Origin: a virus
Length of the DNA stretch: 64,000 nucleotides
Direction: 5' to 3' (one strand)
IMG/VR virus record: IMGVR_UViG_3300017987_000073
Location: 16,563-80,562 of that record
Under the pieces are notes generated by a model. The model searched no databases. It was not told the DNA's origin and worked only from the letters and a program-made list of their open reading frames with translations. This document shows, in pieces, positions 40,080-49,820 of the stretch. Numbering within the stretch: the stretch's first letter is position 1; each line of letters opens with the position of its first letter. Both the position numbers and the translations under genes were made by a program.

Positions 40080-40535
40080 TCACTGCGGGGCGTGTTCCCC
40101 GCAGGTGCTCACGTTCTCGGTGTCCGGGGTGACCGGCGCGAGGGTGGCGGCCGGGCGCGCCGGGCGCGTCGACTCCGGGAGACTCGACGCCGACGGGTCC
40201 GAGGTGGGCGCCGCCCCGGTCGGGATCGACAGCTTCTTCGCGGCGACCTTCTCGATCACCCGCTTCGCCAGGCCCTCGACCCGCTCGACGGGCTTCCCGT
40301 TCTCGATCCGCTCCACCTTCGACTCCTCGAGCGCGACCGGGAGGACCTCCCGCTCGGCGTGGTCGACGGCGTCGAGCAGAGCGGAGACCGAGAGCTTGAC
40401 TCGCCGCGCGCAGGTGGGACACAACGCGTTGTGGATCGACCTCGTGCCCCGCCGACGGAGCTCCCGGAGGTCCTCCAGGGGGATCTCGACCTCGAAGTCG
40501 TGCCCGTCGCAGGGCACCGTGAAGGTTTGAATCAT
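40080..40535 (-). CDS. Hypothetical protein with disordered C-terminus
   Basis: A 151-residue protein. The first 60 residues are beta-rich with CDGH and CPTC that could coordinate zinc. The C-terminal 50 are proline, serine and alanine-rich and probably disordered. It lies 12 bases downstream of the large tail gene. No function assigned. Confidence 0.5.
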   Translation of the reverse strand: MIQTFTVPCDGHDFEVEIPLEDLRELRRRGTRSIHNALCPTCARRVKLSVSALLDAVDHAEREVLPVALEESKVERIENGKPVERVEGLAKRVIEKVAAKKLSIPTGAAPTSDPSASSLPESTRPARPAATLAPVTPDTENVSTCGEHAPQ

Positions 40536-40547
40536 CTCGTCCTCCGA

Positions 40548-43500
40548 TCAGGGGTGCTGCAAGTTGTGGGAGTTCCCGAACCTACCGACCACCGCCTCCT
40601 TGTCCCAGAACTCCCAGTAATCCAGGACCACGTTCTTAGCCGCCGCGGCCTGCGTCTGGAGCCAGATCGACGGCGCCACCATCGCGGGGTCCCCCGCGAG
40701 CGAGGCGTGGAAACCCGACTCGCCCCCGTAGGAGTTGGCGACGTGGTTCTTCTTCTCGATCGTCCAAAACGCCATCGTCCCGGTGATCTCGATCTCGAAC
40801 CACTGGTACTCATCGACCGACAGTCCGCAGATCGGGTCGGTGACGTACCAACTCGAGGGAGGCTCGAGCCACCCGCCGCGCCACGTTCCGATCGGGTCGC
40901 CGGCGTAGTTGAGGACGAAGTACCACCTCCGGTTGCTCCCGCCGCTGTTCTGGTAGAAGCCGTGGACGAGTTGCATGTCGGTGAACGAGGAGACCTTGAC
41001 CCTCGAGCGGTACATCCACCGGAAGTCGTGGTCGCTGTCCACGTTGCAGGGGAGGAGATCCAGCCCCATTTCCGCGACGTCCGAGATCGAGGTCCCCGTG
41101 ATCAGCTCGACGCACCCGTGCCCGAACCCAGCTCCGTCCGTGACGTCCCGAACGTAGGCGCTCCCACCCCCCACGAAGTTGGTGTAGTAGGGTCCGAGGG
41201 AGGTGAAGGGACTCCCCGTCCGCGGGTAGGTCAGGAAGTCGTCCCGGAAGTGGGGACCTCGATCCACCGCGCCGTTGGTCTGGACCGCGAACGTCGGCCA
41301 GGTGTGCTGCGTCGGGATCAACTCCGGGAAGCCGTAATCCACGACCAGGGCGAACGCCGTGTCCCGGTCGGAGAGCAGCCCGCCGGCGTTGTAGATCCGG
41401 AGCCCGTCGCGCGAGTAGTAGTCCTCCTCACCGGTCGCCCCGGTCGCCACCCCGCCGTTGATCAGGACCGACCGCAGGAACTTGATCGGCCAGTCGATCG
41501 GGTCGGCTCCGACCTTGCTCGGGTCGATCACGATCATCTCGCGCGGCTCGTAGTACTGCGACGCCCCCGACTTCGAGTGGTCGTAGACCACGATCTTCCC
41601 GGCCTCGGTCAGGATCCGGAGATCCGCGGCGTTCCGCTGTCCGTCCTGGAGGGTGAGGATCGTCCCCTGCCACCACTCCGCGTTGCCTCCCCCGAACGGC
41701 GCCGAGTTGGCCACCGTGAAGCGCGGCATCAGAACGCTGCACTTGCACGAACCCCCCACGAAAGTCTTCGCGATCCCGTCGAGACGTCGGAGATCGAACG
41801 TGTTCGTCGTGAAGGCGTCGATCACGTACAGCCCCTCGTCCGACTCGTCGTCCGCGTCGAACACCCACACGAGGTGCATCTTCGCGTTCAGACGAAGAGC
41901 GAGCGCCTCCAGATCCACCCCCGAGCGGTTCAGGGTGAGCGTCCAGCTCGACGTCGAGAGGGTGCAGTCCGTCTCCTCGTTCAGGAGGTCCGTCCCGGAG
42001 TTGATCGGCTGGACGCACGCGATCGGGATCGCCGAGACGTCGCCCATCTCGGCCAGCATCATAAACTGGCCGTAGTCGCTCGACCCGTACTTGCTCAGGG
42101 TCAAGAGACTGTTCCTCGGCCCACCGGTCTCCGCCAGGGAGGTAACCCGGATCGTGCCGTGCTTCGTGATCCTCCCGTGGACCTCGTCGCCGGCGTTGCT
42201 CATGAACTCCGCGGCGTCCGAGGAGTTCCGCCCGTAGATCCGGAGCGGCGCCGGAGCACCCTCCACGTTCCCGCCGGTGAGCGTCAGGGCCCGGGTAACC
42301 GCCTTGTGCTGGTCCGCCGCGATCGACTCCCCGCTGGCCATCACCGCCCGGAGGATCGAGACGTTCCCCGTCTCGGAGCTCCCCCAGGGCGTGGTCACCG
42401 CCGATCCGTCCAGGTTCTCGAGAGTCAGGACCGCCGCCGCGATCGAGGTGATCTTGTAGAGTCGGTTCATCCCGCTCGTCGCGAAGTCCCACAGGAGGAC
42501 GAAGTCGGCGTCCTCGTCCACGTTCGCGGTCACCGCGTCCGCTCCCCCGCGGGTCAGGTTCACCGTACCCGCCGCCCCGGTCGTCCCCGGTTCGTCCTCC
42601 TGGAGCACCGTGGAGTGGACGATCGGCGTCAGGTTGCAGAGCGCGACCCCCGTCTGGCGCTCGTTGATCAGGGTCAGCGAGAGCGGAGCGCCCTCGGTCG
42701 CCCCCTTCCGGTCGAGGACCAGGAGGGAATTCATCGAGTCGCCGGAGTCCGAGCTCTGGATCCGCACCGCCCCGCCGTAGGTCGAGCTCGGGGTGATCGT
42801 CCGACCCGAGGTGTAGGCTTCCTGGAGGTCCGGGTTGATCCCGTCGGAGACGTCCACCTGGTCGATCACCGAGTACCCACCGGGGACGTTTCCCGCGCCC
42901 CCGCCGGTCACGATCCCCACGAACGCGTAGGGCGAGGTCGACCGAAGGTCCGTCTTCCGCACCGTCACCCCCTGGGCGTGGACCTGGTAGTCCGCGACGT
43001 CGGTCGACGCCGCCCCGCTCGCCTGCCCCAGGAGCCCCGCCGTCTGGACGTAGTTCTTCGACCCGTCCCACTGAACCAGGAGGTTCCGCTCGATCGCGAC
43101 CGAGTCGTCGATCGTCTTCGCCCGGCGGAGCCAAACCGTCGCCAGCCGCCCGGCGTGCGTCACCCCGGACTCGAAGACCGAGTCCACCTGGATCGTGAGC
43201 TGCCCGCTCGCCTCCGTCACCGCGTCCGGCTCGTCCACCTCGCCGATCGCGTCCACCTCCACGTCGTAGAACATCGCCGACGAGATCCGCGGGTTCCGAA
43301 GAACCCCGTCCGGGACCAGGCAGTGACGCACCGCCACGTAGTAGGGGACCCCGAGCGAGTTCTCGAAGTAAATCGCCGTCCCGTCCGCCCCGTCCAGCGT
43401 CAAGATGTTCCCGTCGCCGTCGAGCCAGTCCTTCGGGAGGTTCGAGACCGTGAATCGGTCCGTTCCCCCGGAGACGATCGAGCACGACCCGAAGCAACCC

Positions 43501-43634
43501 CGTTGACTCCCCCAGACCCGCTGAGAGATCTCCCGGAGCCGGAGCTCGAGGTAGTCGAAGAAGGTGTCCTTTATCCGCTGTTGACCGAGGTTCCGCTTGT
43601 CCTCGAAGTAGGTTCTCTCTTCACCCGTCGACAT
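40548..43634 (-). CDS. Large tail-tip or receptor-binding structural protein
   Basis: A 1028-residue protein. The N-terminal 60 residues (RNLGQQRIKDTFFDYLELRLRE) look like a short attachment helix. The bulk is beta-rich and Gly/Asp/Thr-rich with repeated strand motifs, as in fibres and spikes. The last about 200 residues resemble a concanavalin/LamG-type lectin sandwich (YYTNFVGGGSAYV, VVLDYWEFWD). A role in host surface recognition is inferred from size, composition, carbohydrate-binding-like end and position at the end of the tail operon. Confidence 0.6.
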   Translation of the reverse strand: MSTGEERTYFEDKRNLGQQRIKDTFFDYLELRLREISQRVWGSQRGCFGSCSIVSGGTDRFTVSNLPKDWLDGDGNILTLDGADGTAIYFENSLGVPYYVAVRHCLVPDGVLRNPRISSAMFYDVEVDAIGEVDEPDAVTEASGQLTIQVDSVFESGVTHAGRLATVWLRRAKTIDDSVAIERNLLVQWDGSKNYVQTAGLLGQASGAASTDVADYQVHAQGVTVRKTDLRSTSPYAFVGIVTGGGAGNVPGGYSVIDQVDVSDGINPDLQEAYTSGRTITPSSTYGGAVRIQSSDSGDSMNSLLVLDRKGATEGAPLSLTLINERQTGVALCNLTPIVHSTVLQEDEPGTTGAAGTVNLTRGGADAVTANVDEDADFVLLWDFATSGMNRLYKITSIAAAVLTLENLDGSAVTTPWGSSETGNVSILRAVMASGESIAADQHKAVTRALTLTGGNVEGAPAPLRIYGRNSSDAAEFMSNAGDEVHGRITKHGTIRVTSLAETGGPRNSLLTLSKYGSSDYGQFMMLAEMGDVSAIPIACVQPINSGTDLLNEETDCTLSTSSWTLTLNRSGVDLEALALRLNAKMHLVWVFDADDESDEGLYVIDAFTTNTFDLRRLDGIAKTFVGGSCKCSVLMPRFTVANSAPFGGGNAEWWQGTILTLQDGQRNAADLRILTEAGKIVVYDHSKSGASQYYEPREMIVIDPSKVGADPIDWPIKFLRSVLINGGVATGATGEEDYYSRDGLRIYNAGGLLSDRDTAFALVVDYGFPELIPTQHTWPTFAVQTNGAVDRGPHFRDDFLTYPRTGSPFTSLGPYYTNFVGGGSAYVRDVTDGAGFGHGCVELITGTSISDVAEMGLDLLPCNVDSDHDFRWMYRSRVKVSSFTDMQLVHGFYQNSGGSNRRWYFVLNYAGDPIGTWRGGWLEPPSSWYVTDPICGLSVDEYQWFEIEITGTMAFWTIEKKNHVANSYGGESGFHASLAGDPAMVAPSIWLQTQAAAAKNVVLDYWEFWDKEAVVGRFGNSHNLQHP

Positions 43635-43645
43635 TCAGCCCTCCT

Positions 43646-46594
43646 TTAAGGCCACTCCGCGCACTCGTTGGAATCCGGTGGATCCCCGTCCGGCGGCGGT
43701 CCGATCCGAGCGTACTCGTGGGGGCAGACCGAGACGTCCACCAGTCTGCACGTCGCCTCCTGCCCGGTCAACGACGCGATCGCCAGCTTCCCCTCGTGTC
43801 TCTCGTCGTTCGTCGCCTCGAGCACCTTGTCGCCGTCCAGGAACCCCTTGATCAGGAGCGTCGGACCGGCGACTATCTCGGTCTGTACCATCAGATTGTA
43901 GTAGATATCCTCCCGGAAGTTCGCCGGGTAGACCCGCGAGTCGAGCTCGGTCCGCACGCCCCCGATCACCTTGTCCAGGTAGACCTTCCGGTTCGCCCCC
44001 AGCGGGTCGAAACCGATCGCGTGAAAGTTGTCCTCGTCGAGGTAGTCGAAGCGGAGCTCGCATCGACCGCCCGGCACGTCCGAGAACTTCACCTGGATCC
44101 ACGCCGTGAGGTTCGTCCAGTTCGCGTCGAGGTTCGCGTCCGTCTTGAACACGCACCCCGCCGGAAGCGTGATCTCCCCCGCGTCGAAGTCCTCGACCGG
44201 AGTCCCGCTCACCGTGAGCCACGCCCCCGACCGCTTGAACTTGTCCTGAAAGGCGAGCCACCGGACGAAGATACGCTCGTTCGCCGGCCTCATCACCCGA
44301 ACCAGGTTCTCGATCAGGTCGCGGTCGACGTCCCCGTCGTCCACCACCCGCACGTCCGAGCAGAACTCGTCGGGGTCCACCCCGACCCGGAAATCGTTCA
44401 GCGTGTCCGTCGAGAGCGGCGCCGGCAGCCCGAACCCGTCCGTCACGTGGCACCGGTTCGCGCTCCCGTCCCAGAAGGAGTAGACCGTCCGGACCACGTT
44501 CTTCGGGACGTACTTCACCCGCACCCGGTGGGGGACCGCCTCCGTCGTCCCGAGGAGCGTCGAGAGGTCGAAGTCCAGGGTCGGGAGCGGCCCGACGTCG
44601 TCCCAGTGCACTCCCCAGGTCTGCACCGCCGAGACGTCGTTGTAACCGAAGGTGTACCCCGACCAGGCGCTCGCCGCGAACGTCGACGCGTTCACGTTTC
44701 CGAACACGTCGATCCCGTTGATCGACGCCTTGACGTAGGTCCCCGTCCGCTGGATCCTCATCCGGTACGTCTCCCCCGCCACGAACCGGTAGTTGATCGG
44801 ACCGGCTCGCACCGTTCCTCCGGCGTCCACCAGAGCGACCGTCACGTCCGACCACTGGAGGAAGTACTCCCTCACCCCGTCCCCGAGCCCGATCCTCCAC
44901 GGGCGCCCGTTCAGGGAGACCACGTCGGTCCCCGTCCACCTCGCCCCGAACTCCGCCGCCGTCGGGTCCAGCGCGGCGTCCTCCCGCGTGTAGTAACCTC
45001 CCTCGTCGTTCCCCACGTGTTGGTCGTGGTAGAGCCGCCCCGCCGAGAGCGAGAAGTGCGTCCCCTCCGCCCCACCGTTCACCGCGTGGTACGTCCACCC
45101 CGGATCGTCCGCCGAGGGTAGGAGGTCCATCTCGAGCACCCCGTCGACCTCCAGCGCGTCGGGGTACGTCGAGGGACTCATCCCCGGCTCGTCCAGGAGC
45201 CACACGTCCGGGTAGAGCTCGGCGTGACCGATCTCCATCTCCTCGATCAGCACCCGGAAGTGGAACCAATTCAACGTCCGGACCTGCTTCGCGCTCATCG
45301 ACTCGAGCGTCTCGACCAGACCTTTCGACGTCCCCTTGTACTTCCACATCCGCGCCGCGATCGAGATCAAGCGCCGGAGGTCCGCTTCCGCCAGCCCTCC
45401 GGTCAGGTAGTCCAGCTTCGAGGTCAAACCTACGATCCACTTCAGGTACTGGAGCGCGTCCGCCGGCGTCTCCGCCGGGTCGTTGATCTTCATCAGGGAC
45501 TTGATCCGCGCGTAGGTCGCCTCCCACTCCTTCTGAGGCCCGCGGAGCCACCGCCAGACGAGCAGGTCCCCGTAGTGACGATCCAGGTCCCTCATAGACT
45601 GCATCAGGAACCGCCAGATGTCCCACGAGAACTCGGCCTCCGTCGTGAAGCTCCAGCTCTCCGTCGCGCTCAACCCCATCGCGTCCTCGACGTAGACCTG
45701 GACCAGGAACGTCGAGGACCCGTCGACCGGGTCGGTCGGGACCAGCGAGACGTTGTAACCGTTGATCGCGTTCGGGTCGATGACGCTCCCCGACCACGCC
45801 GCGTCCCAGCTCGAGCCGTCGTAGATCTCCTGCCCGTCCCAGTAGACCTTGATCAACACCACCCCGACGTTGTCCCCCACCGCGAACTCGAAGGGCCCGT
45901 CCCGCGGGACGTCCGTCGAGCCCGCCGCCGGGTCCTGGTCCGTCACGTAGGGCGGCGTCGAGTCGAGCTCCTTCGTCTCGAAGGTGTAGGAGTAGCACTC
46001 GAAGAACCGGAGCCCGTCCCAGACCTCCACCCGAACGCTGATCAGGGAGTCGTCCGGGAGGTCGCTCGGCGGCGTCAGCTCGTAGTCGAAGCCGTACTCG
46101 TCGTTCGCCGGCTTCGAGGCGCTCCAGCCGTTCTGAGCGGCCCCGTTCTCGTAGACCGACAACCACCCCCCGCCGCCCCCGTCGTCCACTGAGACCTTCA
46201 CCAGGGTGTCCTCGACCCCGATCGACTCCACGTCCGCGTGGGTCTCCCCCAGGACGTTCACCCCCCGCTTCTCCGTCTCCGGCACGATGTCCCCGAGCGG
46301 AATCACCAGCGAGAGCCCCTGCGGATCCACCTCCGTCTCGCCGGCGTAAGGCGCCAAGCTCGCCGTGATCACGTAGGGGTTGGTCTCCGGAGTCGGAACT
46401 CGCTCGATCGAGAAGCTCGTCGCCTCCCCCACGTACTCCGACCAGATCGGGACCTCCCCCTGCCGCTCCAGGTCCCCGACGAAGAGGTAACTCGCGATCG
46501 TCTCCTCGACGTACTCGTCCCCCCACAGGGGGACCTCACCCTGGCGATCCAGGGTGGCGACGTCGAAGGTCGAGGTTTTTCCGGTCCAGGTCAT
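43646..46594 (-). CDS. P2 gpI-like tail protein with Ig-like and lectin-like domains
   Basis: A 982-residue protein. Residues about 200-320 contain Ig-like strands (STPPYVTDQDPAAGSTDV and SWSFTTEAEF). Residues about 335-460 carry the tail protein I pattern: W-R-W segments, ALQYLKWIVGL, ADLRRLISIAARMWKYKGT and LVETLESM, the motif of P2 gpI baseplate proteins. The C-terminal half contains two jelly-roll or lectin-like blocks. P2 gpI is about 180 residues, so this is a much enlarged version that probably combines baseplate attachment and receptor contact. Confidence 0.65.
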   Translation of the reverse strand: MTWTGKTSTFDVATLDRQGEVPLWGDEYVEETIASYLFVGDLERQGEVPIWSEYVGEATSFSIERVPTPETNPYVITASLAPYAGETEVDPQGLSLVIPLGDIVPETEKRGVNVLGETHADVESIGVEDTLVKVSVDDGGGGGWLSVYENGAAQNGWSASKPANDEYGFDYELTPPSDLPDDSLISVRVEVWDGLRFFECYSYTFETKELDSTPPYVTDQDPAAGSTDVPRDGPFEFAVGDNVGVVLIKVYWDGQEIYDGSSWDAAWSGSVIDPNAINGYNVSLVPTDPVDGSSTFLVQVYVEDAMGLSATESWSFTTEAEFSWDIWRFLMQSMRDLDRHYGDLLVWRWLRGPQKEWEATYARIKSLMKINDPAETPADALQYLKWIVGLTSKLDYLTGGLAEADLRRLISIAARMWKYKGTSKGLVETLESMSAKQVRTLNWFHFRVLIEEMEIGHAELYPDVWLLDEPGMSPSTYPDALEVDGVLEMDLLPSADDPGWTYHAVNGGAEGTHFSLSAGRLYHDQHVGNDEGGYYTREDAALDPTAAEFGARWTGTDVVSLNGRPWRIGLGDGVREYFLQWSDVTVALVDAGGTVRAGPINYRFVAGETYRMRIQRTGTYVKASINGIDVFGNVNASTFAASAWSGYTFGYNDVSAVQTWGVHWDDVGPLPTLDFDLSTLLGTTEAVPHRVRVKYVPKNVVRTVYSFWDGSANRCHVTDGFGLPAPLSTDTLNDFRVGVDPDEFCSDVRVVDDGDVDRDLIENLVRVMRPANERIFVRWLAFQDKFKRSGAWLTVSGTPVEDFDAGEITLPAGCVFKTDANLDANWTNLTAWIQVKFSDVPGGRCELRFDYLDEDNFHAIGFDPLGANRKVYLDKVIGGVRTELDSRVYPANFREDIYYNLMVQTEIVAGPTLLIKGFLDGDKVLEATNDERHEGKLAIASLTGQEATCRLVDVSVCPHEYARIGPPPDGDPPDSNECAEWP

Positions 46595-46603
46595 CTAAGC
46601 CTC

Positions 46604-48541
46604 TCAGTGCTGCGGCGTCACCTCGGGCCACTCGAAGGCGATCCCGTCCCTGAAGTGAATGAAGTCCGACGCCCCCGAGCTCGCCTCGTCGAACGTCGTC
46701 CGGTCCCCGATCCCCTCGCGCACCGAGTAAAGTCCGGAGATCTTCCCGACGATGCTGTACAGGTTGTTCTCGTTCTGCGGGTCCGCGATCACGTAGGTCC
46801 CGGCGATCACGTCCTCCTGGGTGAAGCCCGACGCGTTCGAGCGCCGCGCGTTGCTCTCCCTCGAGCTCCACTGCGTCAGCGTGTCCGAGTACCCCGAGGC
46901 GCTCAGGTCCGCCATCCAGAGGTCCACTTGCCCGGCGCGGTCCCACCACTGGTACCCGTGCCCGACGTTCCGGCCCTCGACGTCGTACCCCCGGTTGAAC
47001 CGGTCCTCCGTCGCCTCGTAATCCGACCCCTTGCACCCCATCAGAGCCACCTGCTCCGCCGTCGCGAGCCCGTAGTCCGCCGGGATCAAGTTCGAAACGA
47101 TCGCCCCCAGGTACTGACCCCCCGTGTCGTTGTGAACCGCCACCGTGAGGTACTCGCCGGCGTCGTCCCCGAACGCGTAGAGCCAGAGGTCGTTGGAGGC
47201 GTCCGCCCCGAACTTCACCGGCCCGATCACCTTCCCCGACCCCGGAGTCCAGTCCGCGTTGGTCGAGACCCGGAACTCCAGGTGCTGGTACCCACCCTCC
47301 GCGCTCCCGCGGTAGGCGACCTCCACCTCCCATCCGTTGGCGTGCGGCGTCCGACACCGGAAGAAGTTCCCGTCCATCGACCCCATCGTACCGCCGCTCA
47401 TCCCGGAGACCCCGAACCGGGAGCTCTCGATCGTCTTGTTCCCGTGCGCCCCGTCGTAGTCGTTCGAGAGGTTCACCGTCGAGCCCGAGCGATTCGCCGA
47501 CAGCCAGTTGTGACCGTTGTACGAGTTCTTGATCATCTCCGCGATCTCGGAGGCGTCGTCGTAGTCCGGGTCCGCCACGTTGTCCACCGCGTAGTGGTCC
47601 TGCGCCAGGCTCGGGTTGTTCTTGTCCCCCGTCCCGGTCAGCCCGAGCTCGGTCCACGCCGTGCTCCCGCTGTAGGTCAGCGTGACGTTGTTCCCGTCCG
47701 AGCTCGGCGGGTCGTTCGGCTTTCCCCAGACGCTCCCGAGGTAGGTCCTCCACGTGAGGTGCTTCCCGTTCGAGTCCTCGTACCCCTTCGAGGTCGAGAG
47801 GTGGCACACCGTCTGTCCCGCCGCCGCGTTGATCTGCGAGACGATCTGCGCCCCCGTGAGCGGCGAACTTCCCGTGAAGGTGCACACCTTCGAGACCCCG
47901 CCGACCGAGAAGTTCAGCACCTTCCCCACAAGGTCGTTGTAGAACTCGAAGGGTTCCTCCGCGATCACCCCGCCCCTCCACTGGTTCGGGGAGTACGTCC
48001 CGGGGTCCTGCCGCGAGAAGATCACCACCTTCGCGTCGTTGATCGTGTCGCCGTCGTCCACCCGGATCCAGTCCCCGTCGGAGACCGTCGTCCCGTCCTT
48101 CCCCGTGATCGTTCCCGTCGCCGCCGCCGGCGTCCCCGAAATCACCCACCACGAGACCCCCGTCGTCTGCGCCGGGTACTCCGCCGCGCCCGAGCGGAAG
48201 TCCACCGTGATCCGCGTCGCGTCCGTGTACCCCGTGATCAGGTAGATCCCCGCGTTCAAGCGGTTCGCATCCGCCACCACGAGCCACGCGTTCACCATCC
48301 CCGCCGTGAACCCCGACGCCACCGTGTCCCGGAAGTCCTTGTCCGTCCCCGAGATGTTGAACTCCCCGTTCGTCCCGCTCGCCTCCTCCGTCTTGAAGTC
48401 CTCGTCCGACGACCCGTTGACGTAGTCCGTGAATCCGCAGATCTCGGTCAGGAAGTAGGCGAGACACCTCACCAAGAAGGGCGCCCCCGTCCCCGCCCCC
48501 GAGTTGCTGTCCTTGATCTCTCTGAGCCAGGTCGAGCTCAT
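46604..48541 (-). CDS. Tail-fibre-like structural protein, paralogue A
   Basis: A 645-residue beta-rich protein starting MSSTWLREIKDSNS. Blocks shared with the gene at 48543-49817 include a WLR N-terminus, W-W-V-I/G strand pairs, YVIADPQN followed by YSIVGKISG, and an ending of DGIAFEWPE type. Rich in G, S, T, D and aromatic residues as in fibres. It is probably a trimeric fibre or an adhesin-like decoration at the baseplate. It lies 9 bases from the gpI-like gene. Confidence 0.55.
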   Translation of the reverse strand: MSSTWLREIKDSNSGAGTGAPFLVRCLAYFLTEICGFTDYVNGSSDEDFKTEEASGTNGEFNISGTDKDFRDTVASGFTAGMVNAWLVVADANRLNAGIYLITGYTDATRITVDFRSGAAEYPAQTTGVSWWVISGTPAAATGTITGKDGTTVSDGDWIRVDDGDTINDAKVVIFSRQDPGTYSPNQWRGGVIAEEPFEFYNDLVGKVLNFSVGGVSKVCTFTGSSPLTGAQIVSQINAAAGQTVCHLSTSKGYEDSNGKHLTWRTYLGSVWGKPNDPPSSDGNNVTLTYSGSTAWTELGLTGTGDKNNPSLAQDHYAVDNVADPDYDDASEIAEMIKNSYNGHNWLSANRSGSTVNLSNDYDGAHGNKTIESSRFGVSGMSGGTMGSMDGNFFRCRTPHANGWEVEVAYRGSAEGGYQHLEFRVSTNADWTPGSGKVIGPVKFGADASNDLWLYAFGDDAGEYLTVAVHNDTGGQYLGAIVSNLIPADYGLATAEQVALMGCKGSDYEATEDRFNRGYDVEGRNVGHGYQWWDRAGQVDLWMADLSASGYSDTLTQWSSRESNARRSNASGFTQEDVIAGTYVIADPQNENNLYSIVGKISGLYSVREGIGDRTTFDEASSGASDFIHFRDGIAFEWPEVTPQH

Positions 48542-48542
48542 C

Positions 48543-49817
48543 TCACACCTCCCCGTTCGAGTATCCCGGCCAGCGGACCACGATCCCGTCCTGGACCATC
48601 ATCCGGTTTCGGGTCCCCCCGACCGAGAGCACCGCGAGCGCGTGCGCCTCGCGGTAGCCGTACCTCCAGTCGATATGAGGGTCGGTCGGGAACGCCCTCG
48701 TCGTCCAGTGTCCGGTCATCTTCCCGAGGAGCGCGTACCGGTTGTCGTAGTTCTGCGGGTCCGCGATCAGGTACGTCCCCTCGAAGAGCTCGAGCTTGCT
48801 CCCGATCCTCCGGTTGTGGTGAATCACGTCGAAGAGGTTCTCGTTCACGAACGAGTCCGCGTACCCCGCCGAGCTCACGTCCACCATGAAGGCGAGTTGC
48901 TGCGACTGCGACAACTCGTCCCAGTAGCGGGCCATACCGACGTACTTCTCGAAGCCCGAATCGTACCCGCGAGAGAAGAGGTCGTAGGGTGGCCCCAACG
49001 ACCCCGCCCCGTTCGACCCGCAGAAGACCAGCTTCTCGTCGTCCACCCGTCCGCTCTCGGTCTCGGTGATTCGGGCGACGATGAACCCCACCGAGCTCGG
49101 CTCGAGCTCCACTCGCCCGTTGTCCTGCTGCGTCCTCCAGCAGTGGAACCATTCCCCGTCGTAGTCCGCCTCCACGTAGAGCTTGTCCCAGGCGCTCCCG
49201 TTGGAGTGACTGAACGAGAAGAGCGGCGAGTCCCCGCTGGCGTCCCCGAGCACCTTCCCGGTCGTCGCCCACTGCCCGTCGACGGACACCTTGAACTGCA
49301 TCTCGAAGTAAAATCCCTCGTAGTGGAGGATCTGGATCGCCCACCCCGTCGTATGCCTCGACTGGAGACGCACCCAGTCGTTCGAGCTCGGGAGCTCCTG
49401 GTCCTCTCCGACGATCCACCAGTTCAGCGAGCTCGCCGCGGTCGGGAACTCGGTGGGCGCCGTCGCGAAGTCGATCTCCACGACCAAGGAACTCACCACC
49501 CGCTTGATCAGATACATCCCGGAGTTCTCCGGGTTGGTGTTGTCCTCGATCAGGATCCACCGCTGAAAGTCCGCCTGAACGAACGACGCCGCCGTCGCAT
49601 CCGTGAAGAGGAAGTCCGTCCCGGAGAGCGCCCCGTTCGTCCCGTTCTTGACCGTCGTCGTCCAGCTCTCCGCCCCCGAGTAGTTCTCCGCCTGGAAAGT
49701 GAACCCCAGGACGTACCGGACGAAACACGCGAACGCCTTGGCGGGCCAACCCTTCAGAGAGTCGTTGTAGAGACGCTCCGTGTTGAACGAGAAGCGCCGA
49801 AGCCACCTGCTAGCCAT
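48543..49817 (-). CDS. Tail-fibre-like structural protein, paralogue B
   Basis: A 424-residue protein related to the 46604-48541 product: WLRRFSFNTE start, YLIADPQN with YALLGKMTG, and a DGIVVRWPG ending. The middle is aromatic- and acid-rich (EGFYFEMQFKVSVDG, WFHCWRTQQ). It is one of four related proteins in a row, which suggests duplication and divergence for host range. Confidence 0.55.
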   Translation of the reverse strand: MASRWLRRFSFNTERLYNDSLKGWPAKAFACFVRYVLGFTFQAENYSGAESWTTTVKNGTNGALSGTDFLFTDATAASFVQADFQRWILIEDNTNPENSGMYLIKRVVSSLVVEIDFATAPTEFPTAASSLNWWIVGEDQELPSSNDWVRLQSRHTTGWAIQILHYEGFYFEMQFKVSVDGQWATTGKVLGDASGDSPLFSFSHSNGSAWDKLYVEADYDGEWFHCWRTQQDNGRVELEPSSVGFIVARITETESGRVDDEKLVFCGSNGAGSLGPPYDLFSRGYDSGFEKYVGMARYWDELSQSQQLAFMVDVSSAGYADSFVNENLFDVIHHNRRIGSKLELFEGTYLIADPQNYDNRYALLGKMTGHWTTRAFPTDPHIDWRYGYREAHALAVLSVGGTRNRMMVQDGIVVRWPGYSNGEV

Positions 49818-49820
49818 CGA

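Noticed and set aside
40035-43649. Plus-strand open frame of about 1200 codons opposite the large tail gene
   Set aside because: It is an antisense shadow: its composition follows the third positions of the minus-strand fibre gene and it has no plausible start signals.
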